Origin: Ustulina deusta
Taxonomy: Eukaryota; Ascomycota; Sordariomycetes; Xylariales; Xylariaceae
Assembly: GCA_023159155.1 (NCBI GenBank)
Contig: JAJNNX010000004.1
Location: 682,001 to 746,000 of the forward strand
DNA: 64,000 nucleotides
Reading direction: 5' to 3'
Part shown: in pieces, positions 26,939 to 39,010 of the stretch
Layout: the number at the start of each line of letters is the position of its first letter
Position numbering within the stretch: the stretch's first letter is position 1
Made by a program: the position numbers and the translations under genes
The notes under the pieces: generated by a model
Database searches by the model: none
Seen by the model: only the letters and a program-made list of their open reading frames with translations
Told to the model about the DNA's origin: nothing

Positions 26939-27632
26939 AATGACAAAACAAGGGCAGAACAATATGCACAAAAGGCGGAAGCAATACGGCAGAGAAACAA
27001 GTTCCTTTATTCTTTCAGTGCGAAGCTCATAGGGCTATTGCCGATGTTCTACTATCCCTGAAGCATGATGCGGATATATGGCGGCGGGCAGTTAGTTATC
27101 CTAGCGACGGTGCCCATTACAATGGCCATTTTGATTTATCGCGACTTCCCTATCACCTCCTGACCAAGTATGGTAGGTGTGAGCTTGAATAGCGTCAGTC
27201 ACTGGGCTATATGTGTCGTGAACCGGGGTTTCGGCACCTGCTGTGTTACGACCTCATGAGTGACCAGCTATCTCTCCACATGCCGGGAAAGAGTTATCTC
27301 CGTGTATAGGAGGCGAGGTATCATCTGATGTCAAGCAACTGCCAGCACGTAGCGAAATGGGAATTCTGGTGAGTGGACTGTGTGATGGGAAACCTATTAG
27401 TTAGACCAAGCTCGAAGAGGAACTCTGCTTGGCGTCACCACGGGCTGCAAGAGACCTCCTGGTTGCCAGACTGAGGTCTAAGCTCGATACGAAAGAATTG
27501 AAGAATAGCCCGAGAGCTTTGAAGATGAAGGTAGCACTACAAAGCGCTAGAGAGAACAATGACGGAAAGAGAGCGTCGCCATTAATCCTTCGGAAGACCA
27601 TTGTCGCGGTTGATACCCACCTGTGGGCATAA
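26939..27632 (+). pseudogene. degraded coding-like stretch, unknown family
   Basis: A protein-like reading on the plus strand runs from about 27019 (CEAHRAIADVLLSLKHDAD, then GHFDLSRLPYHLLTKYGRC, then GYMCREPGFRHLLCYDLMSD). TAG and TGA codons interrupt it, and it shifts frame to continue at 27411-27632 as LEEELCLASPRAARDLLVAR to a stop. CAG-to-TAG type changes and a frame break point to a dead gene rather than introns, because the possible 42-nt intron at 27369-27410 does not keep the frame. The family is not recognised. Confidence is only that this was once coding. Confidence 0.35.
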
Positions 27633-27639
27633 GACATAA

Positions 27640-28521
27640 CTATACCCCCGAGGCCATAGAAACTTGATTTCTTGTATTCATTCTACTGTGATGTTTTGTC
27701 ATGCTCGGCAATATCTCGCATCAGGGGAGCCTCCAAGCAGGAAACTAACACTAACACAGTGGTGGTGTGTTGAAACACCCGGCGTGATTAGAGTTGAGTT
27801 TGACTAAGCTAGTGTTAGTATTGGGAAAAACTGCCGAGTTTGCTTCGAGAAACCGTGGGATTCAACCGAGGAGAATGCACGTTGAGATCTAGAGAGCTTA
27901 CTCTCGCAAATTGGTCGAAGTATGCTAGGTTTCCTATTCTTGCTGTTGGTCTGCGGCTGCTGAGCATCGTGTCTTTCCCTAACGGGCGCCCAAGGCGCGA
28001 TACGACTGAGTAGGAGAAAAATATTCCAGGGATATAGATAGGTGCAGTAGTAACCGAGCTTGAGGGCAGCCGCTTTCAGCGCACCTAGATAAGATGGTTT
28101 TTTTTTTCTCTCTTCTTAGGGGGGACGGCCCCAGAATATTCGGCGAAATAAATGAAGCATGTAAGTGTAGAACTCGGAACTAACGTTAGCAACTGTATGG
28201 TCCTCAAAGTCTTCTAGGAAGTAATTGTTGGTTGTACCCCGGCGAAACGCATTCACTTGCCCAATGCGTCACACAAGCGAGTCGGTGGCTTGCGTGATTG
28301 ATGGTGAGTCACTACGCCGTAGGTCTCCCGCGCTCTAGCGCCGGGTCTCCAGCGCCATACCGGTTTTCATCTTATTTATTTGAAGGCAGGCTCAACCACA
28401 GGATCAATGCTTCAAATGTTTCTATCGCTTCAACTCGAGAGCTTATATACTTCAAGATTATTAGTATTGAACATCTACATCGTCTTCTATCCTAGGAATT
28501 TGTTTGACTAAATCACACGCT
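27640..28521. other. gene-free stretch before the nucleoside transporter
   Basis: Contains an inverted repeat, CTAACACT near 27747 with AGTGTTAG near 27812, around a GTGTGTTGAAACACCC hairpin, but no identifiable gene. It might be the footprint of a small DNA element; evidence is thin. Confidence 0.35.
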
Positions 28522-30650
28522 TTAGGCATTCAATACCACCTTTGCCAGACCAATTCCTTCAGTATATACCATACCAGCAACGGCTGCAGAGCTTAGGGTA
28601 GAGAAAACACCAGCGACCAGAGCCGAGAAGGCGACCCTGGAGACATCACCACCACGACTGGGGGCGATCTGGGAAAGGACACCAATTTGTGTTCCGAGAG
28701 AACCGATGTTGCCGAAACCCTAAATGTGCTTACGTTAGTTTCTAGCCCCTTGTTTATTTTTCGGTTACGTAATGGCCAACTTACACAGCAGGCATATGTG
28801 GCAATGATGGTCGCTCGAGGGCTCAGAGCCATGTAACGAGGCTCGGTGGTGAGGGCAATGAAGGCAGCAAATTCGTTAATGATGATCTTTTGGCCAATAA
28901 GCTCACCGACCTGGAGGAGCTCGCCTTTAGGTACACCCAGGAGCCAGGCGACAGGGTAGAAGATGTAGCCAAGAAGGAACTGGAGTGTCAGGTCAGGGTT
29001 CGAAATACCCCAGTAACCACCCCACCAGGTGAGGATACCGTTGATCAGACCAACAAAGGCAATGATACAGAGTAGCGTGGCGATGATCATGCCCGCAATC
29101 TTGAGACCCAGCCAGGCACCGTTGGCAAATGCATGCAACGGGTTGGCAGCCTTGTCCTCTTCATTCTCTGGCACAATCACCTTTCCGGCGGTGAGCGACT
29201 CTTCCGTCTCGGGGTATCGCATCTTAGAGATAGCGAGTGATGCGGGAATGGACATAATGCAGGACGAGACAAGCGCCTGGGGATTTAGTCCCAGTCCGAT
29301 ATAAGCGACAAGCACAGAGCCAGCGATTGTGGCAAAACCACAGGTCATAACCTGGTGTAACTCAGCCAGGGTGAGATATGGAACGAAGGGGCGAATCAAC
29401 ATGGCGGATTCACCCTGGCCGATGAAGGGAGTAGCTGATGCGACGACGGCCTCGCCTCCAGACACTCGCAGAGTCCAGAAGAAGAAAATTGCGAATTTAC
29501 CGATGAACCACTGGATAAGCCCGACGTGGAATAGGAGAGCGACTAGAGCAACGAAGAAAATGATGGGTGGAATGACACCCACGAAGAACCAAGGTAGCTT
29601 GGGTACAGTCGCGTCAGTTAAGAATACAACACCCTGGTTGGCGAAGCCTAGCAGAGTACGAGCGAGTTCGGAAATAAAGCTGAAGATATCGTAACCAGCA
29701 TGTGTGCGTAGCACGAAGAGTGCGACGATGAACTGAGTCAGCATACCGCCTGAGGCCATATGTTAACTAACATTGCACTAGACGATTCCGATAGGCGGGG
29801 GCTTCATCATGACTTACCAATGACCGTGTGCCAGGGAATGGCAGAGAATTTCTTCGAGGTTACCGCCATGACGAAGAGTAGGACAACCAGACCAAAAAGA
29901 GCCTGGAGGCGGCCGAGTCTCGTGTTATCGCCCGACTCACCGGGGACCAGGGTGCCGAGAAGAAAGACGCCGACTGTTCCAACGGCAGCGAGTGGCCGGT
30001 GGAGGAACTTGGGGATGAGCTCATAGACCCTGAATACCGTATGACGCCATACGATCTTGACGGGCTTGAACGCGTAGCTGACGGGAATCCAGAGGGTGAG
30101 GATGCGCAGCGTTATCGCAAGGTAAATCAAGAAGGGAATCAACCAATTTTTGGTCTTGCGATACTTGACGAGGCCGAAGATCCACCAGCTATTGGGCAGA
30201 GCGCAATGTGCGTCAGTTCACCGCCTTGGCGAATGGGAGACGTGTCGTCAACGAAAACGACGAAGGACAAGTTGGGACTCACGCAGTAAAGACCAGCCAA
30301 ATGAAGATGTGCAGGGGAGCCCTCAGTTTGCGATACCATGTCTTGATAAAGCCGGTGGGTGTCGCCGGGTTGTTCGAATCGTGCGACCGATCAACATTGC
30401 CCATCTCCTCGTCCGTGGCAAGCGACGCCTTCTCGACGGCCGGGAAGTCGCTGGACTTCTCATAGCTCCGCGGCCGGTCCTGCTGCGTCATGTCGGCATA
30501 CACGACCTCGTGAGGGTGGTTGGCGTGGTCGGCAGCAGCACCGCCATGATGAACATGCTCGTGGAGATGCTCATGGAGATGCTCATGGAGATGCTCACCC
30601 GTCGGCGGCAAGGCGCCGGGGCTCTGGGCCTTCTCGTCCGAAGAACTCAT
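28522..30650 (-). CDS. concentrative nucleoside transporter (CNT/SLC28 family)
   Basis: Plasma-membrane importer of nucleosides coupled to H+ or Na+. Inferred exons on the minus strand are 30650-30283, 30188-29818, 29749-28785 and 28719-28522 (633 residues; introns 94, 68 and 65 nt; phases close). A soluble N-terminus of about 120 residues carries a His/Glu/Leu repeat (EHLHEHLHEHLHEHVHH, residues 19-35) encoded by 12-bp tandem units. It is followed by many membrane segments. CNT hallmarks are the Gln-rich nucleoside site GQGESAMLIRP, SCIMSIPASLAISKMRYPE, the second-repeat motif GQKIIINEFAAF, and the C-terminal GFGNIGSLGTQIG block supplied by the last exon. Read without the last intron, the third exon would end in an unrelated tail, which supports the splice. 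Confidence 0.92.
30561..30596. repeat. three 12-bp tandem units encoding the His-rich repeat
   Basis: GTGGAGATGCTC followed by two ATGGAGATGCTC copies on the plus strand, read on the minus strand as repeated (E/H)HLHEH codons of the nucleoside transporter N-terminus. Such short exact repeats can vary in copy number by slippage. Confidence 0.7.
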
Positions 30651-33600
30651 TGTGCAGCAAGCCTTGTTGAGCGCTACTGACCCAGCTGGGGAGTGTCTTC
30701 GGGGAAGCAAGACAAAGGAAGGAGAAGAGAGAGGAAAAGGTTGCGGCCGAGAGGGCTGAAGATCTCTTTCGCCTGCACACACGGGAGAGGAGACGGATGC
30801 AGTATTATAGCAACGACTTGCACCAATGCCAAGAACTCCCACATCGCGGCCACCCAGCTGAGCTTCTTGATTGGGCTGTTAACCAATGCCCATCTCTCCC
30901 ACTCATTCATCTCGCCGCTGGTGATCGTGTGGTCCTATCTCTTGGTACACTGCGCTACCTCGTCTGGATAGTGAAAAAAAGAGAGCACGCTAAGGTATGG
31001 GGCCAGCATGGGTATCCTTCTGGAAGCGGAAGGACCTTTGGTGTGTAGGCCTGGCTAGCGCCGCCGTGTGGACCTCGCCGAATCCGATAGGACACATCTG
31101 GATGGGTTTGGCCGTCTGGGGTCCGACGTGCACACAGAGGTATCCTGCGGTACACTACCCGATAGTGCCAATATGCGTCCACTACCTACCAACACCAGAA
31201 AACCTGCGGAACACCGCTGTGGGCTGTTGCTACTTTACCCGCTACCTACCGAAGTACTCATCGTACCTAAGTGCTATCTTGCTGCCTTCACAGCAAGCAG
31301 TGACCACTGATCTCGGTAGTACGTGCCCAGGTACAGATTACAGGACGCCTTATCAGAGCGAAGATACACTACAGTGCACTAATTTAGCGTGAAAAGAGGC
31401 TTGGGGTAAGACTCTGAGTTAAGGCAATTAGACTTTTGGTCAATGTTTCTAACATGGAGGTTTTACCGGGTTTACATGTACTCAATCGCCAGCCATTGTC
31501 TTGGAAGAAGCATTATGACTCGTCAGGGATCACCACACCTTTGCTGATATGGCCATCGCCATCTGAGTGGTCAAGATGCGTTCAGTCCAGCCATGGATGA
31601 GGTATCCTACAAGCCACCTTATCAGTGGCGCCGGGCCAGCAACCGATATACCCATGCCTACACTACCTTATGCGTATGTATGCCTTCAGTCCTAGGCGCA
31701 CTAATACGGAGCATATACGTGGTACCTAGGTACACTACCTCGGGAACAGTCGTCGAGAATTTGCTGTCAGCTGTTGCAGATCGAAAGCCTTAAACAAGGT
31801 AGGCTGCATAACAACCAAAAAACCAGCCCGTATTCAACAGGGCAGCTCCGCTCGCGGGCGTGGTAGGTATAATACCTAGCAGAGTGTACACTACGCATAC
31901 ATACTGCTGCACTACCCTCCTGTCTGCAACACCAAGACATCGCATCATGTGCCTCGATCTGCTCTGTACATATAGGCACTGAAACAACAGGCGGGAACAA
32001 CACCATACTGGTGTACTGCAGTGGCAAAAAGAAAGTGGTGCCGGTAACACCGGCCTCGGCCAAATCCAGCCAGTCCTGACAGCATTCCTCGAGACACGGC
32101 GCGCAGGGGATCATGATACATGCCAAGCCCTCGACTCCGCCCTCCTCCGCTCTGCGATTCTCGTATCTCATTCGACAACGCCCAGAGATAACGATGTCAA
32201 AATCGCCAGGATTTTGCTCCACGGGCAGTATCTGTATGTACTATGAGGACCATCCTGGTCCTCTCCAGTACTGTGCTTATGGCACTACTGTACCTACGCA
32301 TACCATGACAGGAGTGTGTCTGTCCCGGGTAGTGTAGTGAACAGCTAGACGAGCGCCCACAGGGCAACGAAAATGCTTGGCCCTGGAGCCAAATACAACA
32401 GCAAGAGAAGAATACACAGATATGATGAGTGCGGCACTCGGAAGCGAGACCAAATGTCTCCGGATTTCCACGTCTCTCACCTCGCCCAGCCTAGGGTCGC
32501 CTACCCCACAGCTTCAGTCTTCACTCTTCTGTCCACAACTAGAAATACTACCTCGACATCGAAAAGCCTCAGAGGCCCTTGTGCTCCTTGGTGTTCTAGA
32601 AGTGTTTGCTAGTGTACCATAGGGTACCTCACGTGCAACACCAATCATCCCCCGCCTCCCAGTCCCAGCTGACGAGAGCCAACATTGCCTACACTAAGTA
32701 TGTAGAAAAGCTACCCTAGTTTGCATTGGTCACTCCCTTGGCGACTCGTCTTTGCCCAAACCAGATGATACTCCATTTCTCGAGTGCTTCATCCTATACA
32801 TTTACAGTAAGTGTAGACTAGTGTGTGTGTGTTGTATCAATATATAGACGAGGTCGAGGCTCCCCAAATCGTTTCAGACCAGAACTCTAGTATGATCGGA
32901 CCAATGATAATCTGTACTATTAAAAGCTGTTTGGCTCATCCTGCTTAGCAAATTTATTTTATCTTACGCTATCAGGTGGCCTAGTCAAGATAGTATGATA
33001 CGGTAATTTAATTATCCATGGCAAATATCGCCATGGCCATCTAGTGCATATTACGTCGGTCAGATATTCCCGTGGCTTTTGTCTTTCGAGGCGCCTTCGA
33101 GGGGAAAGGAAAGAGAAAAAAAGCTTATCCAAAAACGCCCGCCCAATGAGAGGCTAGTGGACACTACCTACTTTGTACACATGTAGTGCTTGGACGGGAC
33201 CTTATCAGTCGTCTAGTGTATCCTAATTTGTATGACCTCCGTGCTTGTGTGCTATAAATGTAAGCCAACAACGGCGACAGACCTTGTTACCCCAGGTGTT
33301 CAGAACTAACTCCCAGGTTCAATGAACTAACTAGTAAACGACACCTTTCTCTCAATTTAGCGAGATACTGCCCGCAGCCCTTGTTATGATAGTCTAGCCT
33401 TTCATCTGCAAGAGACAATTGGATACCATACTGTCATTTTACTACTCAGAAACCTAAAGTATCTCGTCGCCCGTTCTGGCCTCACGGGCACCTCTGATGC
33501 GTAGGTACATATGTAGGTACTTATATAGGTAGTTCAATGCCAGAAGAGCTCATGTGCCCAGTTGATGGCCGATTAGGTAGATGCAACTCGTAGTGTAATT

Positions 33601-34277
33601 GTTTCGAGTATCATTTTGAATATATCTATACTAGAGTCTATCTCAACTCGAGAGAGCGCCTGCCAACCTTTGGTGGTTCCGGCCTGTTGGAGAACTAGGT
33701 ACCTAGGCTGCCGAATTGGAAGATCACTGCAACTCTTGGGTAGCATTGCATTGGTCGTGCCGCAACCAGCCGAGGTCCGCGTCGGCCAAGTCGGATTGGC
33801 TTTCCAGGCACCTGCCCGGAATGGCTCAACAGCACGTGTGAAACGGTGTTGTGCGTCTGCCAAGATCTACTAAGTTCTAATATCACCCTTGTACTTAAGT
33901 CATGGCTGTTCAGCTGAAGAAGGCCGCAGGTATTGCTGCTGGTAGGCACCCAATGGACCAGGAGCCAGGTCAACAGCAGATCAGTGATGAGAACCATGCC
34001 TCCCTCACGTTACCTATGTCAAGTCGAAACCGATCACGCCTGATAGCTCTTGGACCGCTCAATTATAGAGATGTAACAGACTCGTAATTGGGTAATGGAA
34101 CTATCATCATGTTACGGCTAATTGTGTACCACACATGCGAATGAAACGATCCGACCAACAAGCCCTCAAAGAGCTAGGCAATACCCGCTCTAGCTTCAAT
34201 GGGCGTGGAAGAAACGCACCAGCAGTATGGGTATCCAGAATGGATTTACAGTAACAACCGACCTATCGCCCCCGGAA
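30651..34277. other. 3.6-kb gene-free region between two transporter genes
   Basis: Many short ORFs, none protein-like. The DNA is rich in TACCTA/TAGGTA words (for example 31164-31266 and 33505-33533). I found no tRNA, repeat pair or transposon end. It contains the promoter of the nucleoside transporter (from 30651) and the 3' side of the MFS gene. Confidence 0.4.
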
Positions 34278-36251
34278 TCAGCCGCTCGCCTCTGCTCGAA
34301 CAACATCCTCGTGGACAACCGGATCTAATTCCGCCCATACCACATCCACGGAAGGAAAGCGATCAAGAACTGCCAAGTCTCGACTAGGTATCTCCACAAA
34401 TCCTTTCGGGCTTCTTTTCCCAGCGTGAAGATAGAGCGAAGTCACTAGCGCTGCAACAAGGAGCAGCGCCGCACAAATGAGGAACACAGGCTGCCAGCGG
34501 CCTCCTGGGTCTACGCAATTAGCATCTCCGTGTTTGGTTAGCTCTCGAGTGAACTCACCACTGGTCCCGTTCGCCGTCTGGAGCGCGATGATAACGAACA
34601 CAAACAGGGGGATATTCATGAGGCTGTATACGCGGGCCCTCGCTTCGTCAGCGACGATGGTGCCGCGGTGATACGCAACGCTCGGGACGTAAATGCCGTT
34701 GCAGACCTCCAACAACAAGAAGGAAACGAACAGTCCTGCTTCTTCTCGGACGAATGCTGCGGTCGAGAAGCAAATAGCACTGGTTACCAGAGCCCCCATG
34801 AGGAGCTGCGTCGGAGTCAGGGCGTATCTCGCCGACCCCTGGTGGCGACCGCGCGGGTCCGCAGCCGCCAGGTTGAAAGACAGCGCGCCAAGGACCATTA
34901 TTGCCATGAACGAGGCGAAGATAACGCCGTGCGGGATGGTATCTTTCTGTTCCGGGTGTTCTCTGTTATGGGCGTCTTGGAGCGTTTCCGGCCAGAAGAA
35001 CATGAACAGAAAGATGGTGCCGTCGAAACAACATGTCACAAAACTCATAGCCCACACTCGTAAGTCCCACAGCGATCCCACCGCCTGATGTGATGGTAGG
35101 TGTTCCTGTGCTTCGGCGGCCTTGTCGCCTTCTGTGTCCGCATCAACAATCGAGTTGGTCCCCCAATTTTCCTTCCATGTCCTGATCATCAAGATCGCAG
35201 CCGACAAGTCCAGAGCCTAGTGTTTATTATTAGTATGACAATAGCCCCAAGCAATGCCCGTCTTCGCCAAGTTAGGAAAGCCCCTTACCACACCAAGTAT
35301 GAAAGGGTGAATCTTGGACCCCAAAGCCAAAACAACGCAATGACCCAAGACTACGACACTCGCGGGTTAGTCACCACCATTTTGAGCGCGATACACGGGG
35401 GCTTTTTCAACCACGGGGATCTTCTAGGATATGGTTTCGCCCAAATCACGAGCCTTTGTACTCCGGAAGTCACGGGACAGAAATTAGAAAACCGTTTCCG
35501 AGAATCAACTCACCGCCAGCGAAGATAGCCGTGATGCACTTAGACGTAGTCATGATGCCAAACAAGGAGGTCAGCGACAGCCCGCTCCGCGCGAACCCGC
35601 GCTCGTTGTACTCGGCGATGAGCCAGCTCTCGAAGGCGGTCCAGAGCAGCGTGAGCGCGACGCCGCCCAGCACCCGCCCGAGGATCAAGACGGGCAGCTC
35701 GTCGAAGCACACGGACACGGCGGCGAGCGAGTGGATGCCGCAGAACGCCAGACACGCGCGCCGGCGGCCGAACCGGTCCGTGAGGTGGCCGGCGAAGAGG
35801 GCCGAGACGGCCGCCGCGACGTAGGTGCTGCTGTAGAGTGTGGCCACCGTGGCCTCGTCCAGCGTCTTCTCGGTCCGGAAGAGGGAGTACATGAACGGGT
35901 TCTAGAATGAAAATTTGCGCGTGAGTGAGTGAGTGAGTGAGTGAGTGAGTGAGTGAATGCGCGAGTGATGAAGAAAAAATTGGGCGAATGGAGCTTTTCC
36001 TCCATCTCCCTGCGGGCCGCCGGCTGGCTTGCTTGCTTGCTTACCTGGAGCCATTCGGACCCGATGACGAGGAGGTACACGCGCAGGAAGGTCCACTGGA
36101 AGTCCCGGGCCTCGTCGTCGAGGGGGTCGGGCTCTCGCTTCTCCGTGGACGACGTCCCTCGCAGCGATGACAGGATGGTCTTGTGGCCGGCGACGAGGGC
36201 GACGATGGGGACTAGGACTAGCAGTCCGGTCCAGTATATGTCAAGGCCCAT
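34278..36251 (-). CDS. MFSD5-type major facilitator (molybdate-anion transporter family)
   Basis: Inferred exons on the minus strand are 36251-36045, 35901-35514, 35350-35289 (62 nt) and 35216-34278 (531 residues, phases close). The N-terminus has a membrane anchor (MGLDIYWTGLLVLVPIVALV) and then the family block FLRVYLLVIGSEWLQ joined by splicing to NPFMYSLF. The MFS loop signature GHLTDRFGRRRACLAFCGIH comes next, then ILGRVLGGVALTLLWTAFESWL. This pattern matches the MFS_5/MFSD5 group, whose algal member MOT2 imports molybdate. The short third exon (VLGHCVVLALGSKIHPFILG) restores the loop between GIMTTSKCITAIFAG and the ALDLSAAIL helix, as relatives require. The substrate here is inferred from family only. 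Intron 1 holds a (GTGA)n microsatellite. Confidence 0.87.
35921..35956. repeat. (GTGA)n microsatellite inside intron 1 of the MFS gene
   Basis: Nine near-perfect GTGA units. The tract lies about 20 nt from the acceptor of the minus-strand intron (35902-36044). Length variation could affect splicing, but that is conjecture. Confidence 0.85.
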
Positions 36252-36836
36252 GTTCGTCCGCCGTTGGTGACTTGTTTGGACGAAATCTTGGACAGACAAC
36301 ACGGGCGGGAAAGGAGTGTGGCATCGTGATCGACAAGAAGGTCACCAGAAGAAAGGTCTGGCTAACTTGGTAGTCGCTGTTTTGAGACAGCCCAGAGTCG
36401 ACATTCCTTTATTGATGGCATATTGATCCCTCAACGGCGATTTACCTATCTCGCCATTCCCTCGATGCGAAATGTGTCTCGTTAATCAGTACTATGGTCT
36501 ATGCTTTGGTTGCATTCCTTGTCGTTTCAAATGTCCTCCCTGGGAGGTAAAAACTCGTAACGCCACACCAAGCGCTTTATAATAGATAATCCGTGGCGTG
36601 ATCGAGTGAAGGGATGGCGCAAGGTCCATCGGTGTAGTCATGCGAACCATTTCTGCGAGGGGGACAGCGCGCTACCATTTCACTAGCATACTAGTCTTCC
36701 TAGTGTTGTTTGTTCGATGGGAATATTCCAAAGGCATCAACGTAGATGGAAGTATGCACGTTCCAAGATGGGCAGAGTTGTAAATATCGAAATAGATAAG
36801 GATCAAGTTTGGCGTCGTTGACATAGGTATATTCGT
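36252..36836. other. intergenic: MFS promoter and SSF1 3' side
   Basis: 585 bp without coding signal. It holds the 5' region of the MFS gene and the 3' region of the SSF1 gene. Confidence 0.5.
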
Positions 36837-38294
36837 TTATGAACCAGCAATCTCTGCTCTCTCATCTTCCCATTCATCGTCATCCATTTCCTCATTGAGG
36901 GCCTCTTCGCCATCTCCAGCCAGTCCTTCACTGTCTAGCTCATCTTCTTCCATCATCTCCTCGAAGAGATCGCTGTTATTACCATTCAACTCATCATTCT
37001 CATCGTCGTCACCTTTTGCGCCACCTTTTGCTCCATTAGCTGCTTGTTCTTTCCGTTTCTTCTCTACATTAGCCTTTTGCTCCCTTCTCCTGGCTTCTTT
37101 TTCTTTTGCCCTCGTCTCCCATCGTTTGTCAAGTTCTTGCATCTCTTGTCTAGATTTGTGGATGTGCTCATGCCACATGACCTTTCCAGAGCAAAGACCT
37201 TCTTCGACCTTTGTCATGCGTAACTTCATACGCGGGCCGAGTTCAACCAGTTTAACTCGGCGCCGCTCCACTCTTTCATCATCTGCGGCGTGATGGTCAC
37301 CATTTTCATGCGCAGCACGAACCTTGGTAGAGATTTTCCGAGGCGCATCCTCCAATACCTCAACCTCGGCATCAGTATCCATTTCACTCCCACTCGTGGC
37401 ATCTGTCATGTACCCCTCTCCGTTCTCGCCGCCGATCATGAAATCGGCAATATCCTCGAGTTTTCCTAGATTTGGCACACCTCCTTTCCGGCCATTTTTG
37501 CCGGTAAGGATCTTCTCGGCGGCATTAAGCCTTCGAAGCGGTCTGGAGATACCGGCAGCTTTGGTGGTTATGGCATAGTGTCGGAAATTCAGGACGAACG
37601 AGCCATCATCCTTGTCGGCGGCTAGTTCCCTATTTATCATGAGTACCCGCCGTATTGATTTAAGGGGAGTCGTCTGTGGGTTTATGCGGGGGAACATAGA
37701 TTGGAAAACGGTCGTCGTAAGTGTTTCGAGGTGTTTAGGAACTGTAGAGTGAGCATCTGCCCCGGGAGTAGAAATATTATTCATAATGAGCTGCAGTGGA
37801 AATAATTGGCAGGTTAGTAACCGTCAGGGGAAAAAGTAAGCCTTCTATCTTCGTACCAATGGAGGCGTAGCGTACTCCTTGCCGCCGCCTCTCGGATGCC
37901 TCTGGGCTCGGCGCACGTCTTTGCACAGAGAATACTTCTCGACTCGGAAATGCAGTGTCGGGCCTCTCGGGGTGGTGGCGACTCGGAGGTTCGTGTTGCC
38001 AGAGTCGGATCGCGAGAAGAGCAGGAGGTGAGTGACACCCAAGGGCCCAGTCATAGTGACATAGTCTCTCAACCGGTTTGCCCGGCGCTCCTTCAAGCGG
38101 CTTGCGGTGCCCGGTTCCATCACTTGGCGGACATCTTTAGCTAGTTGACTGACACTCGAACCGACCTCGCCAGCGCCAATGCGAATGACCATGCTCTTGG
38201 GGTCTAGGACGGCAGAACGACCTGTCGGAGGCGCCTGGTGTTTGGGATTGGTGGCGCCGACATGGGTGCGCTTTTTGGTGCGCTGTTTCGCCAT
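36837..38294 (-). CDS. ssf1: Ssf1/Peter Pan-type Brix protein, 60S ribosome biogenesis
   Basis: Nucleolar assembly factor needed for 27S pre-rRNA processing in early 60S particles. Two inferred exons on the minus strand, 38294-37857 and 37790-36837, with a 66-nt intron: 463 residues, close to yeast Ssf1. A basic start (MAKQRTKKRTHVGATNPK) leads into the Brix domain with SMVIRIGAGEVGSSVSQL, DYVTMTGPLGVTHLL and TLHFRVEKYSL. Splicing makes PPLLIMNN, a Brix-family hallmark (PPLLVLNNF in relatives). The C-terminal Brix half has RRVLMINRE and FRHYAITTKAAGISRPLRRL. Then come LPxLGKLEDIAD-like, RRRVKLVELGPRMKLRMTKV and a long Lys/Glu coiled segment ending in an acidic tail. It is divergent from the rrp3 gene, also an rRNA-processing factor. 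Confidence 0.94.
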
Positions 38295-38582
38295 TGTCGG
38301 AATGGGATGTCTCCAATCGAATTGGTATTGGCAGCGGTTCTCGGGTCCGCACGGAAGAAGAAGCGCTGTTCAAAGTTATCTTTGAACCGTGGTAGATGAG
38401 GAGCTTCCGAGTTGTTGTCACAAAGACTTAAGTAGCTGGAAGAATAGTACCTGGGGGAAAAAATAAGGTTGAGATAATGATAAGATAACCCCACAGTGGA
38501 AACCACCTGCATGCAGCCTTTTTAGCGGGCATTGCTGTGCACATTCACATGAAAGCTTGGCGAAGTCCGTAAGATTTGTGTA

Positions 38583-38800
38583 CAGTCATTTGAAAAAGTC
38601 CCGTTCATTCGTTGTTGAGGTTCATTGAATAGTTATAACAGGTGTTCAAACTAAATAAATTACACAAAAATTAAATTAAAAATATTTAGAAAATCCCTTT
38701 TATTTATTTTTTACTCATGAATTAGGGCACAAATTGTACTTTGTGTAATGAAAATAACCGGCCTGGGAAAAACCCGGACGGAACTTTTTTTCAGCCACTG
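38583..38800 (-). mobile_element. Tc1/mariner-type MITE, copy 1
   Basis: A 218-bp AT-rich non-coding element flanked by TA (38581-38582 and 38801-38802). Its ends are imperfect inverted repeats: CAGTCATTTGAAAAAGTCCC at the left and, in reverse complement, CAGTGGCTGAAAAAAAGTTC at the right. Read on the minus strand it is homologous to 57598-57852 across both ends and the middle, including a shared stretch around GCCCTAATTCAT. It sits between the divergent ssf1 and rrp3 starts, about 290 bp from the first and 210 bp from the second. Confidence 0.8.
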
Positions 38801-39010
38801 TATATGTAGGCAGCTTGATCTTGATTTGGCGGTTTACCCCACACCTATCAGAGCCAAGTCTTATTTTATCGAACATTTTGATGTCTTCACAGCGTGGGTC
38901 GTCACTTTTCTGTACCCGAACGCTCTGCAGCTCCTCATAAGCGCCACCCGACAGCAAACCACACAACCCACGGAACCATCGAAGACGACTTGATCTAAAT
39001 TTCACCTGAT

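Noticed and set aside
27740..27825. tRNA-like or MITE-like hairpin
   Set aside because: The 8-bp terminal pairing is real, but there is no cloverleaf, no target duplication and no second copy in the window.
33573..33997. Overlapping ORFs of 85-100 codons on both strands
   Set aside because: Equal-length ORFs on both strands without motifs or splice-supported extension; likely chance.
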